Below are positions 24,975-34,029 of a stretch of 37,147 nt of DNA, in pieces. Made by a program: the position numbers and the translations under genes. The DNA lies in NCBI GenBank assembly GCA_947471505.1, contig CANIWM010000061.1:1-37147 (forward strand). Direction: 5' to 3'. The first letter of the stretch is position 1, and every line of letters starts with the position of its first letter. The notes below the pieces were generated by a model, which was given only the letters and a program-made list of their open reading frames with translations, did no database searches and was not told the DNA's origin. The stretch is from Chthoniobacteraceae bacterium (GTDB lineage Bacteria > Verrucomicrobiota > Verrucomicrobiia > Chthoniobacterales > Chthoniobacteraceae).

Positions 24975-26303
24975 TCACGGTCTCCGCTCCGATTCGGGAA
25001 TGTGGACCACCGTCACTACGACGGAATCCCATGCCTTCGTTCCACGGCTGTTGTTCCAAGTAATGTAGAGTTTGTCGCCCGCCGGGTCCAGGGCGGTGCT
25101 ATAGGTGCCCTTCAATGTGTTGCCGTATTTTTGGGTGAAAAACGGTGAGAGAAACGCGAGCACTTTTGGTGTCTTCGTCTTCACGTCGAATTGCACCACT
25201 GCGCCACCGTCCTTGTCGCCGCTGCCGTGGGCGCCGGGGACGTAGTAGAGGTAGCGGCCGGTCGGGTCCACATCGAGCGATGCGATATAGCTCTGCGTGC
25301 CCACCACCGCAGGCCCGAGCGCTTCGACCTCCTCGGTCTTCGTGTTGAACGAATAAAGCACAGAAGCTTCTCCGGCTTTGCCCTCGGAAACGGTATAAAC
25401 GAATCCCTGCTTCGTTTCATCTGACGCCGCGCGGATGCCGATGGTTCCTGCAATACGAACCGGCGCTCCGCCTTTTTGCGGGTCGTAGCGCAGGAGGTCG
25501 CCGGACTTGCTGCCGGTAAAGTACACACGCCCCGTGGATGGCGCGAAGGCCATGTAACGCGCGGGTCCATCGGGGCCTGAGTAGAGGACTTTGTGCTCCC
25601 GGATGTCGTAGGCGAAGAACTGGATTCCCAAGGGATCGGTGTCGCTGCCCGGCGCGGTGCCGCCGTAGTAGATGAGCCGTGTCGCGTCCAGCACGCTGCA
25701 CGGGATACAATGTTTCGGCAACGGCGCGGTCGCCACGATCTCCGACTTTCCGTCTGCCGGATTGCAGCGGATGATCCAGTCGCCTTTGTAAAAATTCGCA
25801 TCCGTCGTGATCCGCGTGGAGCCGCGATGGGTGGAGCAGTAGAGCCATCCGTCGCTGCCGAGATCGAGCCGGCTGTGAATCTTTCCCGGCGTGTAGTGGC
25901 CGTCGGGAAGTTGCAGTAGTTTCTTCACGTCGGCGAGCTGTCGGAACTGCTTCGTCGTCGGATCGTATTCGTAAACAAAGGCATTTCCCGGCGCGAGGTG
26001 GTCGCCCACCGCAGCGTAGTATTTCCCATTCACCGCGAGACTGTCGCCCCATGCCGACCATGGTTTTCCCGGATAATCCTGCCCCGGAAAAAACGCGAAA
26101 TCCACGATCGGCGCAGCTTTCGCGATGGCCACATCGGCCGGAAAACCAGCGGGCGGTTTCAGAAAATCCGGCGAACTTTCCGTGACGCTCGACGCACCGT
26201 CCGGAAGCCGCGGCGGGAATGCGACATCAGCAGGTTTGTCCGCACCAAAGCCCGAAACCGCGACTGCCAGCAGCGGCGCTGCGTGAAGAAAAAAATTTCT
26301 CAT
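24975..26303 (-). CDS. secreted beta-propeller-like protein, function unknown
   Basis: A 442-residue exported protein. I chose the ATG at 26303 because it overlaps the stop of the upstream gene as ATGA and gives a proper signal peptide (MRNFFLHAAPLLAVAVSGFGA). The mature part is made of repeated blade-like units with Tyr-Asp turns (FVYEYDPTTKQFRQL, QFFAYDIREHKVLYSG, LLRYDPQKGG, LYSFNTKTEEVEAL, VVQFDVKTKTPKVL), as in seven-bladed propellers of the YVTN/SMP-30/gluconolactonase type. No catalytic motif is clear. It is probably co-expressed with the FG-GAP/UnbV protein, as in many Verrucomicrobiota and Planctomycetota gene sets for extracellular polymer or sulfated-glycan use (inference). Confidence 0.7.
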   Translation of the reverse strand: MRNFFLHAAPLLAVAVSGFGADKPADVAFPPRLPDGASSVTESSPDFLKPPAGFPADVAIAKAAPIVDFAFFPGQDYPGKPWSAWGDSLAVNGKYYAAVGDHLAPGNAFVYEYDPTTKQFRQLADVKKLLQLPDGHYTPGKIHSRLDLGSDGWLYCSTHRGSTRITTDANFYKGDWIIRCNPADGKSEIVATAPLPKHCIPCSVLDATRLIYYGGTAPGSDTDPLGIQFFAYDIREHKVLYSGPDGPARYMAFAPSTGRVYFTGSKSGDLLRYDPQKGGAPVRIAGTIGIRAASDETKQGFVYTVSEGKAGEASVLYSFNTKTEEVEALGPAVVGTQSYIASLDVDPTGRYLYYVPGAHGSGDKDGGAVVQFDVKTKTPKVLAFLSPFFTQKYGNTLKGTYSTALDPAGDKLYITWNNSRGTKAWDSVVVTVVHIPESERRP

Positions 26304-27889
26304 GGTTGTTCTACCGTAATGATTTGATCCGCTTTGATGTTTGGAAGTTTCACGACTGCGGAATTCGGCAGGCGCACTTCCACATCGACCGTCTCCGCGC
26401 CGCCGAGCCCAAAGTGACATGCCGCCGACTGACCGCTCGCATATCCAAAGCCCGTGCCGATTTCCTGCGCACCGATCCGATGTGCGGGCTCGCCCAAATG
26501 TCCCGCCGCAAAAACGTCCACGCGCGAACCGATACCCATCGAGTTAAACGTGCGGCCCTTCACGCGCACATCGAGCCACGACTTCGCCAGAGCGTCGTTC
26601 CGCAGCATTCGCGAGTGATTTCCCGCAAACCAATTGACGAGGAACAAATCGAGCCGTCCATCGCCATCGAAATCTCCCGACGGGCCGGCAGGATAATACA
26701 CCATCGGCATCGCAATCGGACGCGGCGGAGAGAAGCGAGGAACGCCATCCCGCACGCCATCGTGATGATAAATCAGCGGCGTGACCTTGCCGTCATCCAC
26801 CCACGCCGCCGACACGTAAATATCCGGCCAGCCATCGTTGTCGAAATCCTGAATCTCCACATGCGGGCATCGCACCGGCACCACATCCGCGAGTCCCGCT
26901 TCGGCTGTGATTTCACGAAACCGCAAAGCGCCATCCTTCATCCCTTCGTTGAGAAATACCCGGTTCCGCGCCTTCACGGAATGTGCGCTGACCACGAGGT
27001 CCATACGTCCGTCGCGATTCAAGTCCCCAAACGCCGCACCGCACGGCCAATCCTCTGCGTCGAACGGCGAGTGCTTGAACACCGGCGCCAGCTCCACCGC
27101 TTCCCGATACCGATTCCCCGGCTGACTGAGAAACAGGCGATTGCCGTGCCCCACAAAAAAATCCGGTCTCCCGTCTTCGTTCACATCCGCCACCGCGAGG
27201 CCGAGACCGAAAACATCCGGCGGCAGCCCGGCCGCTTCGCTGGCGTCCGTAAATTTCAGCCCGCCGAGATTGCGCATCAGCACCGAGCGCGGAGCTTTTG
27301 TGAACTTGTCCTCGACGATCAAAAGATCCAGCAGCCCATCGCCATCGTAATCCAGCACACCCACATTGCGCGCCGTGAATAGCACCTCCGGACACGCCCC
27401 GCTCGCCACGGAAACGTCGGCGAGTTTGCCCGCGTCATTGCGAAACAACTGGCTGTGCTGCGCCTGCGCGGGCTTTCGCGGAGCTTTACCCGCGCTCTGC
27501 TTCGCATTGTTCGCCACGTAGAGTTCGAGCGTCCCGTTATTGTCGAGATCGGCAAACACCGCGCCGCTCGTCCGCGCAGGAGCACTGATTCCCGGCACAT
27601 CCACCGCCGCAAACTTCCCGCCGCCCTCATTCCGAAACAACCGGTTCAACACCGGCCCCGGCGAGGGCGCATACTCGGCATCCGGACGGTCCGCAAAACC
27701 GCCGACAAACAAATCTACTCGCCCATCCCCATCAAAATCTCCCCAAGCCCCGCCATGCCCCATCAACCCCGCGAGCGGTGCCCGCAGCCCCGCATGCTCT
27801 GTGACATCTTCAAAGCGAATATCCGCAGCGCTCAACGCGGCCAGCGAAGCGAGCATCAGGGCGGGGACGAATGTGAAAGTCTCTTTCAT
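26300..27889 (-). CDS. secreted FG-GAP/VCBS repeat protein with ASPIC/UnbV C-terminal domain
   Basis: A 529-residue exported protein with a signal peptide (MKETFTFVPALMLASLAALSAA). It carries seven calcium-binding D-x-D-x-D/N-G repeats: DFDGDGRVD at 51, DLDNNGTLE at 114, DYDGDGLLD at 180, DVNEDGRPD at 235, DLNRDGRMD at 289, DFDNDGWPD at 348 and DFDGDGRLD at 406. Their even spacing of about 55-65 residues fits a seven-bladed integrin-alpha-like propeller. The last 85 residues (GIGSRVDVFAAG, GYASGQSAACHFGLG, VDVEVRLPNS) match the ASPIC/UnbV domain. Its stop overlaps the start of the next gene, so the two are coupled. Its role is probably adhesion or extracellular binding; no enzymatic motif is seen. 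Confidence 0.9.
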   Translation of the reverse strand: MKETFTFVPALMLASLAALSAADIRFEDVTEHAGLRAPLAGLMGHGGAWGDFDGDGRVDLFVGGFADRPDAEYAPSPGPVLNRLFRNEGGGKFAAVDVPGISAPARTSGAVFADLDNNGTLELYVANNAKQSAGKAPRKPAQAQHSQLFRNDAGKLADVSVASGACPEVLFTARNVGVLDYDGDGLLDLLIVEDKFTKAPRSVLMRNLGGLKFTDASEAAGLPPDVFGLGLAVADVNEDGRPDFFVGHGNRLFLSQPGNRYREAVELAPVFKHSPFDAEDWPCGAAFGDLNRDGRMDLVVSAHSVKARNRVFLNEGMKDGALRFREITAEAGLADVVPVRCPHVEIQDFDNDGWPDIYVSAAWVDDGKVTPLIYHHDGVRDGVPRFSPPRPIAMPMVYYPAGPSGDFDGDGRLDLFLVNWFAGNHSRMLRNDALAKSWLDVRVKGRTFNSMGIGSRVDVFAAGHLGEPAHRIGAQEIGTGFGYASGQSAACHFGLGGAETVDVEVRLPNSAVVKLPNIKADQIITVEQP

Positions 27890-27921
27890 AGTCCGGAGTT
27901 TAGTAAACGGGTTTCAATAAC

Positions 27922-27997
27922 TGACTGCTAGGAATTTGCTTCCGCACCCGCGGCGTCGGAAACGGTCAAAACTCGGACGGGCGTCGGGGAGTGAGGG
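27922..27997 (+). repeat. dispersed repeat, copy 3
   Basis: A 76-bp copy, 69 of 76 bases identical to copy 2. The first hairpin arm reads GTCG instead of ACCG, so both changes replace Watson-Crick pairs with G-T wobbles against the unchanged CGGT. Its right edge abuts the truncated mnmA, whose frame reads through the repeat to a TAG inside the left end. The left edge is 32 bp upstream of the FG-GAP/UnbV gene start. Confidence 0.87.
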
Positions 27998-28431
27998 AGT
28001 CTGATGGCGTAATGGCCCGTCGCGATAAAGTCCGCGCCGATCGCCTTCGCCTTTCCCCACAGATTGCCAAACTTCACCTTCTCATTGCACATCACGCACG
28101 GATTCGGAGTCCGCCCCGCCTTGTATTCCGAAGCGAAATAATCAATCACCGCCCGCTCGAAGTTCACCGACTCATCCACCACATAATGCGGGATGCCCAG
28201 CCCGTGCGCCACGCTGCGCGCATCCGCGCTCGCCTGCGGACCGCAGCATTTGTCCTCCGCCCGCGAGATGCAGTCCTGCGGCCACACCTTCATCGTCACG
28301 CCGATGCCTTCGTAGCCCTGCTGTTTCAAATGATACGCCGCCACCGAAGAATCCACACCGCCCGACATCCCCACGACGACACGCGCAGGCGGTTGCGGCG
28401 GCGTGTGTCGGGTCGGTGGGTGGTCGTTCAT
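27928..28431 (-). pseudogene. mnmA: truncated tRNA 2-thiouridylase MnmA
   Basis: MnmA makes 2-thiouridine at the wobble base of tRNA-Lys/Glu/Gln. From the ATG at 28431 the frame shows the PP-loop (GMSGGVDSS, residues 21-29), the [20 protein letters not shown] block and [13 protein letters not shown] with the probable nucleophile Cys115. It breaks off after [12 protein letters not shown] (about residue 142), where a full protein would continue for more than 200 residues. The remaining 25 or so residues are mostly repeat-encoded, and the frame stops in the repeat. The rest of the gene is not found beyond the repeat. MnmA is normally highly conserved, so either another copy exists elsewhere or the contig is misjoined at the repeat. 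Confidence 0.85.
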
Positions 28432-28496
28432 CGCGCAGACAGTCGCCCGCTGTGCCTCGCGGCTCAAACGTAATTTCTTCGCCCCATCATTTCTGC

Positions 28497-29519
28497 CTAC
28501 ATGATCGAATCCTGAAACGAGTTCAGCTTTTGCGCCTTCGGATCGTCTGCCACGTTGACCCAGACGTGGACGTGCGGACGGCCACGGAAATACCACACGA
28601 ACGACGGGCCTTCGATGCGCCAGTTGTCGTAGACGCCGTCGTTGCCGAGGTCGCCTTCTTTATAAAATGCGAGGTGGCATTGATCGAGGCCGCCTTGTGC
28701 GTCGAGGCACTTCACCGCTTCCTCCCGGTCGGATTTGCGGAAGGGTTCGAGCAGGCTCTTCAGGATGCGCTGGAGCTCGGCTTTCTGGTCTGCTGCGAAC
28801 TCGGTGACGGGGCATCCCTGGAACACCCCGTCGCGACCTTTGAAGCCGACGAGTTCTTCGCTCGGCATTCCATTTCCCACCAATGCAAGCGCCTGATGCT
28901 TTGAGTCGAGCATGTGGTAAAGTTTGTTCGCTTCCACGGCTTGCTGCCAAAAGACGTTGTTCGGATGGTCGGGCTTTTCATGGAGGTTCTCGCCTTCATG
29001 CGCGTAAAGGATCGGGCCGCCAAAGGCCGCGTGGCCTTCGCTGTCACCGTCGCACCGCAGTGTCATGTGACGGCTCGTGAGGACGAACTCGAACGCTCCC
29101 GTATTCGGTTCGCCGAAGATGGCGATGGACTGTCTGTTCCCGAACCCGCCGACGTCGTCCTTCAACTGCTTGTCGAAACGCGCGTGCCATTCGGGGTTTG
29201 TGATTTCCTCAAAGATGGCGCGGATCATCGCCTGTTGCCCGGCGGTGTAAAACGACGAATTGATGAATGGTTTGGTGATTCGCCAGTTGTTCTCGATGCG
29301 CGTGCGCAGAAGCCCGCGCTCGGCATCGACGTGGTCCCAGGCAAAGCACATTTGCTTTTTCTGCTCGCGGCTGAGGGTGTCGAAAAGGGCCTTGACGATG
29401 GATTCAGAGGTCCGCGCCGGAGCATCGGCAAACAACGAACCCGGACGGATGGCTGAGAGGGCGGTGATAGCGGCAGCATTACGCAGAAAGCTGCGACGAT
29501 TAAGCGGAGTGGTATTCAT
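28497..29519 (-). CDS. DUF3500 family protein with Tat signal
   Basis: A 340-residue protein that I assign to DUF3500 from its overall pattern: [69 protein letters not shown] and the C-terminal [13 protein letters not shown]. The start is at 29519, giving a twin-arginine signal ([17 protein letters not shown]) with Arg8/Arg9, so it should be exported folded. The biochemical role of the family is unknown. Two conserved-looking histidines in the final HVHVWV strand could bind metal, but this is a guess. It is upstream of, and on the same strand as, the truncated mnmA. Confidence 0.82.
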   Translation of the reverse strand: MNTTPLNRRSFLRNAAAITALSAIRPGSLFADAPARTSESIVKALFDTLSREQKKQMCFAWDHVDAERGLLRTRIENNWRITKPFINSSFYTAGQQAMIRAIFEEITNPEWHARFDKQLKDDVGGFGNRQSIAIFGEPNTGAFEFVLTSRHMTLRCDGDSEGHAAFGGPILYAHEGENLHEKPDHPNNVFWQQAVEANKLYHMLDSKHQALALVGNGMPSEELVGFKGRDGVFQGCPVTEFAADQKAELQRILKSLLEPFRKSDREEAVKCLDAQGGLDQCHLAFYKEGDLGNDGVYDNWRIEGPSFVWYFRGRPHVHVWVNVADDPKAQKLNSFQDSIM

Positions 29520-29672
29520 AGGGCGGGCGCGAGTCTCGGGCATCCGGCGGAAAATGCGAACTATTCCGCCCCGAGGAGATCGGGATTTCGGAAGAGAATT
29601 AGAAAGCGCAACCATCGGTCTGGCGCTTTATCCGCGGACCAAACGGAGCCGCACCGGTCCGTCAACCAGCTG

Positions 29673-31013
29673 CTATGGCGTCGTCACGATGACCTTCGCA
29701 GTGGGGCAGGTGGAAAGATCCGGGCGCTCGGCCAAGGCGGCGGCGATGACTTCGGCGCTGCGTTCGATGGTTCCTTTGAAGACTTCCTTTCCGTTGGCGA
29801 TGACGGTTACGGGCTTGTCGAGATCGAGAAGCGCGTCGCCCAGGAGAAGCTCCAGCTTGGTATTGCCCAGCGCGGTGCGCTTTGCTTCGCCGACGTTGTC
29901 TTTGCCGTGGGTCCGGTTTCCATCGGTGTTTGTGGCGTCGAGCGTGGCTGCATCGATGGTGATGGTGTTGGTCTCTTTGTTCGCCACGGCGTCGATGCGG
30001 ATGTCTCCTTTCTCCGGTGCCTCGGGAAGCGAGACCCAGTAGAACCGATTGCGACGCAGGCCATCCATCACCTGATTGACCCACACCACTTTCGCCGGCC
30101 ACGGATTGCGGGAGTATTTCGAGATCCACTGAACGCCCTGGCTGTAATCGATGCCGTGTCCGCGGCCCGGCTGGACGTTGATGGAATGCACATAGCCGTC
30201 GCTGTCGAGTGAATGAAGACGCTCGATCTCAGCGTGGAACGCTTGCGCCATCGCACTGCGGTCAAACCCCATGTCCTTTTCCCCCACGTCGGTGCGAAAG
30301 GCCACATTGCGGAGGTTCGCCGGCGGGTTTCCGAGGCCCACTCCGCCCGCCATCGCGTTGGCTCCGGCGAGGCGATCCGCCATGAACGGCGCGAGGATAT
30401 CCGTTCCATAGCCGCCTTCGGAAATGCCCATGATGTAAACGCGGTTCGGATCCACGTTCCAGTGGACGATCGCCTGGTCGATCACTTTGTCGAACGCGAC
30501 CTGATTGTGCTTGTACCACCAGCGCCCGCGCCGGTCGTCGGCCATTCGCGGGACGAAATAAACGCCGTCGGGTTTGTAAACTTTCACAGTCAGATTGATC
30601 TGCGCCTGAAACTCGCCGTTGTTCACTTTGGATGTATGCGGCCCCGGCTCGGCGTCGTATTTCCCGCCACCGTGCATCGCGATAAACAGCGGGCGCTTTT
30701 CACCGGTCTCCTTCGCTTCACGAACCAGCACCGTGAACGGCATCAGCATCCCTCCCCCGAGATCGAGGGATGCCACTTGCACCGCCAGCTTTCCGCCCGC
30801 GTCCACCTGCTTCTGGATCGGCTCCGGAAGTTTGGCCGGTAGCGCCGACTTGTTTTCGCCCGCATGGAGCGCGGCGAACTGTTCCGCGATGGACTTTTCG
30901 GCCGCATCCTTCGAGAGCCCGCCGAGGGCGGATTGTGCGGCGAGCAATGCCGTCAACGGCCCTGCGAGGCGGAGCGCACGGAGGGTGGAAATGAGGTTCA
31001 TCATGGAAATCAC
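29673..31013 (-). CDS. secreted alpha/beta-hydrolase (esterase/PHB-depolymerase-like)
   Basis: A 446-residue exported protein. The signal peptide contains LRLAGPLTALLAAQSALG; ATGs at 31013 and 31001 are both possible starts. The hydrolase core shows an oxyanion-type HGGG (114-117), the nucleophile elbow GISEGG with Ser198, and a late GRGHGIDY with His286 as the likely catalytic histidine. The last 110 residues form a separate beta-rich domain (DIRIDAVANKETNTITID, then DLDKPVTVIANGKEVFKG) like the C-terminal module of secreted esterases in this phylum. The substrate is unknown. Copy 4 of the dispersed repeat lies about 50 bp upstream of the start, in what should be its promoter region. Confidence 0.82.
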   Translation of the reverse strand: MISMMNLISTLRALRLAGPLTALLAAQSALGGLSKDAAEKSIAEQFAALHAGENKSALPAKLPEPIQKQVDAGGKLAVQVASLDLGGGMLMPFTVLVREAKETGEKRPLFIAMHGGGKYDAEPGPHTSKVNNGEFQAQINLTVKVYKPDGVYFVPRMADDRRGRWWYKHNQVAFDKVIDQAIVHWNVDPNRVYIMGISEGGYGTDILAPFMADRLAGANAMAGGVGLGNPPANLRNVAFRTDVGEKDMGFDRSAMAQAFHAEIERLHSLDSDGYVHSINVQPGRGHGIDYSQGVQWISKYSRNPWPAKVVWVNQVMDGLRRNRFYWVSLPEAPEKGDIRIDAVANKETNTITIDAATLDATNTDGNRTHGKDNVGEAKRTALGNTKLELLLGDALLDLDKPVTVIANGKEVFKGTIERSAEVIAAALAERPDLSTCPTAKVIVTTP

Positions 31014-31061
31014 GGAGTCTGGCTTCGGTTGTTATGGTTGTCGGAACGAATCGCACGCACC

Positions 31062-31130
31062 GACTGCAAGGAATTTGCTTTCGCGCCCGCCGCACCGAAA
31101 ACGGTCAGACCTCGGACGGGCGTCGGGGAT
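31062..31130 (+). repeat. dispersed repeat, copy 4
   Basis: About 69 bp from CGACTGCAAGGAATTTGC to CTCGGACGGGCGTCGGGG. The first hairpin is retained as ACCG-AAAA-CGGT. The terminal AGTGAGGG of the other copies is replaced by ATCGATGGG, so this copy's right end differs. The 160 bp to its right, up to the DUF72 stop, hold no full gene; short minus-strand frames there (for example HLHERINYHWIDDQPQP) could be the tail of a lost gene. Confidence 0.82.
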
Positions 31131-31290
31131 CGATGGGCTGTGGCTGATCGTCGATCCAGTGGTAATTGATGCGCTCATGGAGATGTTTCGGAGCATGTCC
31201 CGCCAATCTGCTTTACCAAGCAGCTCTCGGAAAGACTGATCGCATAAACTTTCGTGAGGGCATCTTGGTAGTCGGCGTTGCGAGGTAGCG

Positions 31291-32220
31291 TCACGATTCC
31301 AAAATTGCAGCAATGGTCGCCGGTGCATTCCCTTCGAGCCGGTTGTTCGCGTAAATGAACGAAGGACGTTTTCCTCCTTTTGCTTTTGCGACCATGGCTT
31401 TAGCGGCTGTGCGAGCATTCATGTCCGGTGCTTGAACTTCTTTGTACGGGCTGAACGTCTCGACAGCTTTCGCGTAAGTTCGACCGGGCGTGAGTAAGAA
31501 ACGCGCTGTAACAAAATCCGTGGTGACACTGCCCGGCAGCTCAATCTGCTCGCTCACCGGAGGCATACGAGCCCATGAATTGAAGACGTGTGCGACGCCA
31601 TGCTTTCGCAGAGTGGCGAAGTATTCCGGTTCGAGAAAAGTGCGGTTGCGAATCTCGACAGCGTATTGCCAGCCCGGAGGCAGTTCGGAGAGGAACCGGT
31701 CGAGTGCTTCGACGAAGTCACGACCACGTTCAAAGTCTGTTGGGTAGAACTGCGAGAACTCAAAAATCAGAGTGCCGATTTGCTCCCGAAAACTCTCACA
31801 CGGACGAATGAAGGCAGAACGAAACAAAGCCGCGTTGAGAAAGTTCTCGTTGGCTTTACCCGCATGGCTTCCGTGTCGCGGCTGATTTGGGAACTTCTTG
31901 AGCGTGATGAAGTCGGTGACCTTGAACGAAAATCGGAAATGCTGCGGCACCTGATTGCAGAGCTTTTCCAGCCCCTTTTCAGTGGGGAACTGATAGTAGC
32001 CCGCATCGACGCACACCGTTGAAAAAGTCTCCGCGTATTCGGCGAGGCATTCCCGCTCGAACTTGGCTTCTGAAAATTTACCGCGAGTGAGATAGCGCTG
32101 CTCGTCGTAAATTTGCCCGCACCAGCCGGGGTATTTCCATGAGGAGGTGCCGACGAAAACATTCGCCTTTGCGACATCCTTCACACGGCTTGCGAGCGAG
32201 TCTCTAAATGAAGCGTTCAT
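31291..32220 (-). CDS. DUF72 (YecE-like) family protein
   Basis: A member of the DUF72 TIM-barrel-like family of unknown function. Characteristic blocks are FVGTSSWKYPGW near the start, FPTEKGLEKLCNQVP, FRFSFKVTDFITL, a central FEFSQFYP, YAVEIRNRTFLEPEYF and the C-terminal SFIYANNRLEGNAPATI. I prefer the ATG at 32220, which has a modest AAGAG sequence six bases upstream; an ATG five codons earlier (32235) is also possible. At 309 residues it is slightly longer than many members. It appears intact and is not linked to the defence island. Confidence 0.88.
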   Translation of the reverse strand: MNASFRDSLASRVKDVAKANVFVGTSSWKYPGWCGQIYDEQRYLTRGKFSEAKFERECLAEYAETFSTVCVDAGYYQFPTEKGLEKLCNQVPQHFRFSFKVTDFITLKKFPNQPRHGSHAGKANENFLNAALFRSAFIRPCESFREQIGTLIFEFSQFYPTDFERGRDFVEALDRFLSELPPGWQYAVEIRNRTFLEPEYFATLRKHGVAHVFNSWARMPPVSEQIELPGSVTTDFVTARFLLTPGRTYAKAVETFSPYKEVQAPDMNARTAAKAMVAKAKGGKRPSFIYANNRLEGNAPATIAAILES

Positions 32221-32272
32221 TGCGTCTCTTGGCATTAAAGCATCATGAGGCGCACGGTCGCCAGTGCTGTTT

Positions 32273-33562
32273 TTACCTCACCACTTTGAGTCTCACGAAA
32301 AACGGGGCCGTGGACGTTGGGACTCGAAGTGTGACCTGTTCAGTTTCAAAATCAGTCACCGTAGAGCTGACGATTTCTGATGCTGCCGGAGCCCATGATT
32401 GAAGGTTTCCGGAGCTTTCGCACGAAATCACCACGTCCGTCGCGTTCCTGTTTTTTGGGAAGGACAGATAGACGTAATTGCTGGCGAAACTTGAGGTCAC
32501 TGCGGGTGACGTATCGACCTTCTTCGGATTGCGATTGAAGGTGTATTCCAAGAGATTCACTTGTTGGTCGCCATCGGGATCAGCCAGGTCACCGCTCTGC
32601 AAAGGATTACCAAGTTCAATGGATGAAAAGCGGATGTTCTTCCAAGCCTGCGCTGGTGACGTCCCATTAAACACCATGTCTGCGTAATCCGGGTGATCGA
32701 TGAAAGGATTCCGATTGTGTTGGTAGTCGGTGTAAATGCGTTGGTTCCGTTGCCGCTCTGCATCAGTCACGGGGAAATCACGATTCCACGCGATGAATGT
32801 GCTGAGCTTTCCAAATCGGTAAAGCGCGAGATTTGGAGAGTCTGAGAGTTCAAGGTCTGGTGCATCAGCATCGGTGCCTTCGTAACGAACAGCCATATAG
32901 AACATGCTTCGTGCGATGAGTCCTTTGTCTGTGTCACGAGGCTCCCAAGAATCCGAGTCATACGTGGACATTGGGGCCTCGGGATGAATGGATACGGGCG
33001 CGATGGACCAATCAAAAATCTTGTTCCCGCGTGAGCTGTTCACCGACGCATCAATTGGCCGAAGGTTGAAAATGTCGGTCTTCGCCCTGCTGTTGGCGTC
33101 CAGCGCAACAAGACCGTAGGATTGAGGCCACAAATGTTCACGATTCCATGTGCCAGTGGTTCCGTTGTCTTGGTTGACCTTTAAGTCGGTGAAACCCGAG
33201 TAAATGAGCACGACGTTGTTTGAGCTGAGCGGGTCTTCATCAATGACTTTCAACGCATCCCATGTGTCCGTGCTCGTGGAGGTATATGGCAGGACGGTGT
33301 GAACTTTGATGGCGGCGTGAAGCGCGGCTTTCAATGGCGCGCCGGTTTTTCCAATCGCCTGGTCGTAGTAAGCAGCGGGTGGTTGAAATTGCGCGAAGAG
33401 GGACGACGCCAACGATAAAAACGCGATGGCGAAAAAGCTGGAGGAATTTACGGGTGAGCGAGCGGGCGAGTGCAGCAAAGGTGGACGGGACAATAACCAG
33501 GAAGCTTCGATGCACAAGCTGGGGTCATATCGAATCCCACAACTTCTCCAACGCCGGTTCAT
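32273..33562 (-). CDS. secreted endonuclease I family protein with Verrucomicrobial C-terminal tail
   Basis: An extracellular nonspecific nuclease related to E. coli EndA. The catalytic block WNREHLWPQS lies at 139-148 and the second block DIFNLRPIDASVNSSRGN at 163-180, as expected for the beta-beta-alpha metal fold. An export signal is visible (SSFFAIAFLSLASSLFAQ), but the annotated ATG places about 40 extra residues before it. A TTG at codon 24 may be the true start, which would also remove the overlap with the TPR gene. After the nuclease domain comes DPDGDQQVNLLEYTFNRNP (328-346) and a beta-rich end, a tail I associate with secreted Verrucomicrobiota proteins. The likely role is nutrient acquisition from environmental DNA. 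Confidence 0.88.
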   Translation of the reverse strand: MNRRWRSCGIRYDPSLCIEASWLLSRPPLLHSPARSPVNSSSFFAIAFLSLASSLFAQFQPPAAYYDQAIGKTGAPLKAALHAAIKVHTVLPYTSTSTDTWDALKVIDEDPLSSNNVVLIYSGFTDLKVNQDNGTTGTWNREHLWPQSYGLVALDANSRAKTDIFNLRPIDASVNSSRGNKIFDWSIAPVSIHPEAPMSTYDSDSWEPRDTDKGLIARSMFYMAVRYEGTDADAPDLELSDSPNLALYRFGKLSTFIAWNRDFPVTDAERQRNQRIYTDYQHNRNPFIDHPDYADMVFNGTSPAQAWKNIRFSSIELGNPLQSGDLADPDGDQQVNLLEYTFNRNPKKVDTSPAVTSSFASNYVYLSFPKNRNATDVVISCESSGNLQSWAPAASEIVSSTVTDFETEQVTLRVPTSTAPFFVRLKVVR

Positions 33563-34004
33563 CCAGTGACCTTTTCCTTAGCTCCGGAGCAGCTTTTATC
33601 GCCGAGTGAAGGGCTTCCTTTGCTGCTTCGATGTTCCCGGCTGTCGCATCAAGACATGCCAGGGCGAAATAAAGCTCCCCACTGCCCGATGTGAGCTTGA
33701 TACCGTCCAATAGAATCAAACGCGCAGCACCCGCATTTCCACGTAGTGCCACAGCTTTTGACCATTCGATTCGCCATCGTGATTCGTCAGGATCGTATTG
33801 CGTCAGCTTGCGGGCAACAACTTCCACGAGCTCCCATTTTTCCAACGCACGATAAACGCCGAGTCTGACTTCGAGCACTTCCGGCAAATGGCGAACGTCA
33901 GCATCCATTTCTTCCAGCTCATCGTTTGCTTCGATGAAAAGACCGAGTTCCAAATAGCCCTGCGCTGCGGTCAAATGGCGGTCATCGGTTTCTTCGAGTG
34001 GCAT
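33525..34004 (-). CDS. tetratricopeptide-repeat protein
   Basis: A 159-residue cytoplasmic TPR protein. The start at 34004 (MPLEETDDRHLTAAQGYLELG) gives the N-terminus I recognise from short TPR proteins of Verrucomicrobiota. Helical repeat pairs follow: LELGLFIEANDELEEM, RLGVYRALEKWELVEVVARKL, WSKAVALRGNAGAARLILLDG and FALACLDATAGNIEAAKEAL, with the usual small residues at turns. Such proteins mediate protein contacts; the partner is unknown. It is divergent from the SLOG-like gene, 25 bp away, and its 3' end overlaps the annotated start of the nuclease gene. Confidence 0.78.
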   Translation of the reverse strand: MPLEETDDRHLTAAQGYLELGLFIEANDELEEMDADVRHLPEVLEVRLGVYRALEKWELVEVVARKLTQYDPDESRWRIEWSKAVALRGNAGAARLILLDGIKLTSGSGELYFALACLDATAGNIEAAKEALHSAIKAAPELRKRSLDEPALEKLWDSI

Positions 34005-34029
34005 TGTCTGTGGCTGATGATACGACGAC

